Of a stretch of 64,000 nucleotides of DNA, positions 48,501-57,500 are shown in pieces. How positions within the stretch are numbered: the stretch's first letter is position 1; every line of letters begins with the position of its first letter. This DNA comes from Acanthosoma haemorrhoidale (Eukaryota; Arthropoda; Insecta; Hemiptera; Acanthosomatidae): positions 87,917,333 to 87,981,332 of the forward strand of contig OV884013.1 in NCBI GenBank assembly GCA_930367205.1, given 5' to 3'. The position numbers and the translations under genes were made by a program. The notes below the pieces were generated by a model. That model did no database searches, was not told where the DNA came from, and saw only the letters and a list, made by a program, of their open reading frames with translations.

Positions 48501-51500
48501 CATTTCAATTCGAGAGCATAGTTGAAGAAATGAACAATTGCAGATTGACTCAGTCAAAAATCGAAGGGATGGGGATATATTTTGCTCTACCATAGAGACT
48601 GGAACTGCTACGGTCCACGATGATGAAAACTGCTCTAAAGACCGATAAGATCAAAGGTTCTATTGATACCGATAGTCTGAGAAATATTGGAACCATAAAA
48701 AATGTAACTTGACTATGATTGTTTATTGAAATGCCTTACAAACATCCAGTTGGGGAGTTTCACACAGCTTAAACCCAGTGCATGTTGGGAGTGGTCTGCT
48801 ATTGTGAGTTGTGTAAGGAATTTGAATGCGGATACGGTAGCGTTGCAGATCTGGGAATACTGATGCACCGGGAATACTGCCAAGGGAATGAGAATATTTC
48901 CAAGTAACAAAAGTTTACAAATGGACCCAGGATTGTTCTATGCAAGGGACTGATACTTTCCGCAAAAAGGTAACAATTAAATGTACTTTCTACCAACCGT
49001 ATTGGCCAAAAGTTATAATGTAATTCATGACTTCGTTACAAATTCAGAAAATTCTCAGGCCATTATAAAAACAATTATTGTCAAGACTGATGAAAGATGT
49101 TTTATTTAAAGCATCTACAGAAAACCATTGATTTTCTGCTGGCCCAAATAGTCAAAATTTGTAGGTACATTCTTACAACACCCCTTTTTATAACTGCTAG
49201 ATAAACTATTAGTTGAGATGTAATTACTTAAACTTGGAGAGAGGGAGAGATATTAAGTGTTGATAGAATTTAAAATGTATAAGATCAAAGATGTATTGTG
49301 TGTTGAGATAAGCATGAAAAGTTCTGTTTCTGATGTAATGAAGGGTTTCTAGGACTGTTAATTAAAACCATTGGATGTTCTACATATTTGCTGGCTGTTT
49401 CACATACCTTTAGCCAATATGTCCGGATTGGTTCAAATGTGACTACGTCTATTAGAATTTTATTGTTATTGTTGAATAGAATGTCCTTTGCAGTAGTCTA
49501 TAGAGTTGTCCAAAGCGACTGGCCTTGTCTTTTATAACTCGTAAGTGGGTTTCATGCTAGAATACATTAGTGACAGGAATCTTATTTTTTTAATTTCTTT
49601 TATTGGATTATATTAATTAGTTCTTCTCATATAGTAATTACACGATATAAAACTATATTTAATCGTATGTGCTTACCTCTGGTTTCGTTGAGAATAAGCT
49701 TTAATTTATGAAACAATGGTGTCAAGTTTTTATCCAATTATCAGTGAACAACATTTTATATACCAACGCACAACTACCTGGACAGGTCCACATATAGTGA
49801 TATGGTAAAATATGTGTTCCCATATCTTATGAAGAATTAACGAATATTATTACTTTATGTTAATTGTGAATGTGTAGTTTCGTTAATAATTTCCGTAGGT
49901 AGGTGATGTGATATATTAGGGGACCGGAAATTATTGCATCCTTAGATATATAATGCTAAGAATATTGTAATGTTAATATTATATATAATGCTAAAAGTAG
50001 ATGCAAGCTCCTTCTACTGTATACCTGCCTCGTGACTTCATGGAAGTCACTGATATTTTTAAGTAAGCAACCGCATCCCTTCAAGACCTCCCTCCCACTT
50101 CCTAGAACTACCCTCAGCTTTAGCCTCAGACCACACTTGTTCGCAGACACTCGTCCCTAAACATCCCAACTAGTATGTAGTAACATAACTCTTAATATTT
50201 GTATATACCAGTGTTTTGCTTGTACTTCATAATAAAGCTTTTCTTTCATTTTCTTTTAAAAGACTCTCCTCTACAAAGATTATTTAACTCTTGATTAAAA
50301 ACAAAAACTTGTTAAAAATTTATCTGTTTGAATTTAATGTCAAAAAACGACATTAGTTTCCGGTGGTTTTTAGAAGGAGTCATGTCCCCTCAGTTAGGGT
50401 ATAACTAGAAAAACAGTTTGAAGGCTGGATAAGGCCAGATGTTAAAGGCTTCGCTTTTCCTCCTTATCATATTCATGCTATAATTAAACAATTTAAGAGA
50501 AATTTGTACGTGAAATCTATTAAGACCGAATTTCCTTCTTATAATTCAATTTTCCTTTTATATACATAATTAAGGATGGTACATGGGAAAACCAATAGGA
50601 ACTATGGTCCCCCCTCTTACACGGCTTCCGCCCAAGCTTTGAAAGAAGAGGGACTTTATGACATATGGATACAAGTGGAGAGCGCTGTATCATTTATTAT
50701 GGAACTGACCTCTGCAGCTTGCCTAGGAGAGCACTGTTGGCGCTGGTCATTAAAAACTACAGTGAGTTTTAATTAGTAATGTACCATAGCCGTTGCCAAT
50801 TAATGTGAACACCATAGAGCCAATAAAATTCAATATTCTAGTTCTTTTGAATATACCTATGAAGTAAATTCAATAGTTAAGACCAAGTTTTGATTAGTGT
50901 TATATATATCATACCCCATTAATAGTTTTTTTCGTGTATTAAAAATATGTTAATTTTGATATTCTCTGTTAGTAGCGAATAATTATAAAATCTATCGCGC
51001 ATATTTATAACTGCTGTTTTGCTCATTTTCTAAATCTATAATATTTTTTTAATTTATAAAATTTTGTTGATCGTATGGCTCTTCACATGTTGTGTTGTTG
51101 TTTTCCCCCCCCCCTTTCATAGCTTCTTTAAATTTACAGATAATTATAGATCCTCAGGCGAATCTATTTTCAAATTATTTTTGTATTTCCTGTAGCATCG
51201 TTTTTTGCCATTGTGTTGTTTATTTCTCAATCACATTTATTGATATTTTTAATCGTATAATTTCTAAAGAGGTATCATTAGAAGTTTTAATTATTAATAT
51301 TTAAGAAAGGCTTTTATATATATCTGCCATGATTTACCTCTGGTGAATGAAAGGTGGACCAAATTATCGATTCCGATCTAACGTTTTTTCATTTATTTCT
51401 ATAGTATTATAAATATTTACAAATGGCTGAACGTGTGCTCTGGGTAGAAAGCGGTCAGCTCACGCCATGGCTCTCTTCAGAGTTTAGTTACTTTTACAAC

Positions 51501-54500
51501 TATATAGCCAAGGCAATATGGAGTCACGCAGCCTCACAACTATCTAGGTGAACTATGAATTCCAAACTTTATTCATTACCTTAAAATATAATTTATAATA
51601 AGTGATCATATAAAAACGAATCTGTTGACTTCCAAGATCAAATAGTTAGTAAATGAACCTTTCCAAACTATAAGTACTATAGAGTTCTCGATGTAAAAGT
51701 TTCAAAGCTACGGTTTAAAACTGCTGATCTTCATGGTTCACATGCCTATAAAAAAATGTATTAAAAACAAAAACTGTTTATGATCCCTGTAAGTTAATAC
51801 GCATTTTATCCACCTTCTATGTAATTTGAGCCCCCCTCCCTACACCGCCACTTTCTCTACCTAAGGCATAAAGATAGATAGCACGGTCACCAAACACTTA
51901 AAATTTACCAAGCGCAATATCCGCCTTCCATAAACTACCTGGTACGTGTGAGTGAGGTAGACAGATCGATGTTCCACTTACCGCCGCCAACAGGCACGTG
52001 TTCTCCCTCAGGGCACCCACGCAGCCTGTGAAGCCTATTACGAACGTCACCGCACCTGTAACATCAAATACACAATTAGCAACCAATTTCAAAGTAATTA
52101 TTTCGGTTAAGAGGCTATAATTCCAATGATAATTGGTATAATTTATGAGTCATAAATTTATATGCATATTAGTTCTATATGCATGCACATGTTTTTTTGG
52201 TCCATGAAAATCTTTCCACGACGTAGTTTACAGTGGATTTTTGTTCAGGAGATACGTACCACGATACCCCCTGACAAAACTGTGATAATAACATTGCTGG
52301 AAAATCTAAAGCGCGAGAGGAATCTTAAGAAACCAAAGTTAAAGTGTAAAAGTCAACCATCCGTATTGTCTTATTCCTCCAAATCCCCTGAACCTTTACA
52401 ACAAAACCACATCAAAAGTGATAAGATTAAATATAGAGGAAAGGATGTAGGTTTATAATAAAACAAGGCTATCTTATGCTGAAATAAACGTTTAAATGTT
52501 AAACCAGGTTTGGACCAAGAGAATTAATTTTTGGAAAGTCATGCAGGGTAGATCGGTTGGTAAAGCCAACTGGACATTAGGAAAGTCTCGTGTTATAACA
52601 CCGACCCAGCCAGAACATTTTTTCTTTGAGTAGTATTTATTAATAATAATGGGGTTCATACCACAGCTAAATTTGGCTATATAAAAACGAGTTCAGATTT
52701 CAGGAGTATCAAACAAAAATCAGCTTTATGGAAAAGAGTGAGGTGCGTGGAATTTTTCAATTACTGTCGAGAACTTGTTATTACTCGTGTTCAAAAACAG
52801 TTCTAAATACCTTGTGTTTACTCCTCTTCGTTGATGTTGCATATCCACGATAATTTTTTATTTTATGATAGCAACGTTTCATTTAATTAACTTTTATTGT
52901 CGTTTTACAGCACTTGGGATTTTTATAGGATATTTTATAGGAACAGGTTGCTCCCTAATATCAGGGTTTACAAGAAGTATAGGCCATTTGTGGTAGTTGT
53001 AAAAATACAACTTTATTTTTTTTAATTACCAAACCATCAAGATTGGATTCATATAAATGTAAATTCCCCTCATAAAAAGAAATCCTCTGCTGTTAAATTT
53101 AATATTTCTAAAGCTGTTTTCAAGAGTTTGAGTAGTATGAATGAAGAAAAAAATCTAAAACATTATGTTCCAGTTAAACATTTCAATAAAAATATGTACG
53201 TTGTAACATCAATCTGCAATGACTATATACCAGTATTCAGTAGTAAGGATGACATAAGGACTAATATATTTACCTTTAAAAATTTTCATTTTTTAGTTTT
53301 TCAAAATAACATATTTCATAAAAACTGTCATTTAATATTATTGGAACATACTTTCTTTTAATTTACTTGACTGCTAGTGAAAGGTATTGCACTTTTCGTT
53401 CTAGAATAACGAGCCAGGTCCCAGACTCTTGATCCAAAGATCAACTAGTTTATTGCTGACCCATTCAATTATCATTTTATATTTTGGCTAGAGAAGACAA
53501 AAATATGTACCCTGATCTTTCTAGTTCCAATGACAGTAAATGAGAGCTTTAAATTAAACCAACGACAAATCTCAAATGAAAATGTTAATTTAACAGTTTA
53601 TAACAGCATTATCAGAAAGATGAAATAATGTTCAAGGCAAGTTAAGCAAGCATTGCTTGAATTTCTCAGTCATGTTCTGCCATAGACAACGCATACGTAC
53701 ATCGAGCCATGTTTCACCGAAACTGAGGTCATGTCCAAGATGTAGATAACCTTCCTACATCAATCCCACCAAGATATGCTACAAAGCTAACAACAATAGA
53801 CAATCTGTTGGCCAAGGGTGCTATTAGGGAAGATCCCATTAAGGCGCCGGGATGGCAGCTGCTGTATCAACATTTACCCACGTATGTCGTTGATGGCATT
53901 TGTCACGCCGCGAAATCAAATCCGCACCATTAACGACAATATTCAACGAACATGTTCATTGTTGATAACGATTCCTCTCCATTCCCTCTTAGATGAGATA
54001 TGAAAGGCCGTTCACAGCCAACCGAGGTCATATCAATGCAGAGGGTAGGAAGTAAACGATGATTATTTGATTGAATGAATTCGTTGTGACTTCAGCATGG
54101 GTTGATGAAAGGAAAATGTACGTCAAAACGTCGTTCGTAAATAATTTATTTAATTTTTTTATATAATAAACAACTTTATTATGATAAAATTACAATCTGC
54201 CTTATTTAATAGGCAATAAGTAAATGAGATAAATGTTCTCATTCATACCATATAAATAATTTATTGAAAATCTAAGCCGATATCTCTTCCATACTTAATA
54301 CTTCCAATGAAGCTACTTATGAACTCCTTATGTCATCAATATGATTCTTCCGTTCAGAATAGTTTTTCTTCCCTACGTACTATTGAACGTTTACATAAAA
54401 ATTTCAGTTCCACGACGAAATTTTGGAGTGCTTTGTGGAATAGCAGTTCATAAATAATTCACAAGAATCTGTGATATACTATTTTTTTGTTACTAAGTTC

Positions 54501-57500
54501 ATAATTTATAGACATACTACGCATCAATTATCGCAATTTATTACAATTTTTCATAATTTGGAGTTTCTCTGAGGTCGGTAATGTTTTGACCTTAGTCTGC
54601 TAGGTCGGCTTCAGTCTTCTTCAGTCTTCCGTCGGCTTATTACAACAATGACATACGATGGAGTACTTAAAGAAGAGAAAACACTGGCGATAAGGCAATA
54701 AAAAACGGAAGACGTGCTACTATAATTTCTATCGTGATATTGTGGTATTAATTTTTTTTAATATTTTAATATTAAAACTTAAAAATCGATTTTGCGCTGA
54801 TTTCAACAAATGCCGGAGGCATGTGACGAAGCGAAAGGAGTAAAAAACCAAGAACTCACTGTTGATTATACATTTCCCACCTGGATATAGTCGGAGAAAG
54901 GTGCACACTAAAGAGTAAAAAAGATGCCACCCTAAAACTAATCCTACCGTTTCCAAAAAAGATTGTAATAAATTTTGAATATCCCCATCAATAAATAATC
55001 AAAGTAAAAGTTTAAGCGTGCCTGTCCACAGTATTTTTATTTCAGCACTAGTACTTTCAGTGGGTTATACCGTCATTTTCAGGAGCTAAAATTTCGCGAA
55101 CGAAACAGGTGATCAATAATTCAAATGACTATTTCTGTTCATATACATCATAAGCTACTCACATCATAAACTTGTTACAGATATATGTGAAATAGGTTGT
55201 ATGCTAAAAATAGCTTATGAGTAAGTAAATTAAAAATGCCTAAAAAATATGTCATGGACGAACAAATAATAAATACATTGAAGTTAATATTATATATAAA
55301 ACATAAAGAATACTATTAAGGTAAAAAAAAAAATTATAATTCGCATTTTCTCAGAGGTCGGTAATGTTTTGACCTAGCACACTGTGTTCCGTCACCCTAT
55401 TAACATAATGACTTACGATGCAGTACTAAAAGAACAGGAAGCAGATAAAGCAATAAAAAATGGAAGGCATGCCACTTAGATATGCAGGCATGTTTATACT
55501 GCGTGAGGTACCACCCAACCACTAATCTAGCTATAAAGAACTTCCTGCAATAATTCTTTGTCACATCAGCTTGAGTCCAAGCAGGAGTGAGTGCTTCTGC
55601 TTGAGTGCAGAGTGCTGAACTATCGCTACATCTCATCGACAGCTTCCTCATTGCTTACCCGATGCAGATTACTCAGGGTGAACCACGCCATTACAACTGA
55701 CTATTTGCCTTCGATCTTTTGAGGAAGCGGTCAGTGATGTTTTAATGATTTTTTATTCTTCTGAAAGAAATTGTACTTTATTTGCGGGATATCGGGACTG
55801 GATAATCGTGAGGTCGCGTCCGTGATTATTACTGTTCTACATTTTGCTTTAAAGTAAATTTTCCCAGTTCAGGATGTATTCAAATATATGTCAATAATAA
55901 TATTATTTAAATTTAGTTTTCTAGGCTAGGCAGTCTTATTGTGCCGCTGTACGTTATCCTCAGGAAAATTTCGCCCAAGAATAAATTTGTTACAGCTAGG
56001 GAGGACATTGGAAAATCTATAAGCACGTCCAAATAGCTACCTACACTACAGCTCTGTAAGCCCCAAACGCTTACGTTAATCAAGAAAAAAAAAGCGAACC
56101 TCCTCTGGTTGAAATGTATACGCTCTAAGCGTCCTAAAGAAAATTACAGATAACAAATAAGAAATCAATTTCACAAATACATGTGTTGGTAAGCACAAGA
56201 TGAAGCTAAATTGGACTGTATGAGTGGAACAAAGGATTCATACCTTAACTACTTCAACCTGCTTAAAAGTCTAATACGTATTGTAACTGACAGGAAAAGT
56301 TTGTGAGGATAATTAGGAATTAAAAATGAATCGTTACATAATGTTCTTCACAACGATGAGTTCCTCATTTGGTCTGACCACAGACTTATAGAACACCTTG
56401 ACCACAGGGTCCACACAAAATACCGACCACACTCAGCAGTAAACTGTCCTTGACCACAAGGCAAAGACCAAATATGTAACTCAACCAAAACTTATAAAGG
56501 GACGTACCGATGTGCTGTGCTATCCGACATTGTTCGCAACGGACTGACTTACCACAAAAATATAGGGGAAAACCTCCCATGCGTTCTGGTGACAAATTTA
56601 TCAACCCACTTAGGGGTGGGGGGAAAAGTAATTCAAAATTTATCCGTCCGTTTGTTTTAAATTGTAAATTTTTTTACAGCTATAGACGGAATCGGCAACT
56701 CTGTTAGCGTGTCGAAATAGCTGGTACTAACAACCAGGGAAGTCGTTATGTGATTGGTTAATATTTAATCGGAATTATCGCTATCCCATGTAATATTGAA
56801 GGGTAGGTGTAATGGCTGGGCTATTGCTACTGCCAAGAGACAACCTGACTCCACTAATCATGTCTTATTTCAGAAATCAATAATTTTTATTGCGAAAGAA
56901 TAAACTGATATCCTTCTTCTACTAATTTGATTTAAATTTATATTCTCTAAACATCGTAAATATTCGTGGGGACTGATACTGTCAAATATCCCTCTTTACG
57001 TTGAATAAATGTTTGTTCTTAAGGCCCAGTATCATAAAGATATTATATGTTATCATCGGTGGATAGAGCACACTTATTGGGCAAATGGTGGTTTCCAGTA
57101 CCTTCAAGTGTATTTTTCTTTTTGAAAAATTATTAATAACAAAAGTTTGGATGAATAATGTGACCCCTTTGAAAGGTAGGACTTGAATATTTGAACACTT
57201 TCTGATCTTATGTCCTACATATGTCATCTTACAGAATGATTCATTAATTGCAACGCTAAGATTTCTCCTGCAATATTCTCACTTTTAACTTTTCATAAAG
57301 TAGTTTTATTTTCATAAAGTAGGTACATGTTGATCCATTTCTTGCCAATGTGAATCAAATTGAGTTTACAAATATCGCTCTAATGACTAAAATACTGTTG
57401 GGAAAATACAGGCTTGAATAAAACAAAGGCCGAGAATAACAAAGTACTTTTCAAGTAAATGATATTAAAATTTTTGTTTTCAAGTGAATACTTCATTATG

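Larger units (their letters stand above)
34629..51981 (-). other. Large tetraspanin intron (17.4 kb), rich in mobile elements
   Basis: Lies between the TM3 exon and the TM2 exon. It holds a MITE, four LTRs, a SINE head and three unnamed repeats, listed separately. I found no extra tetraspanin exon in it. Confidence 0.8.
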
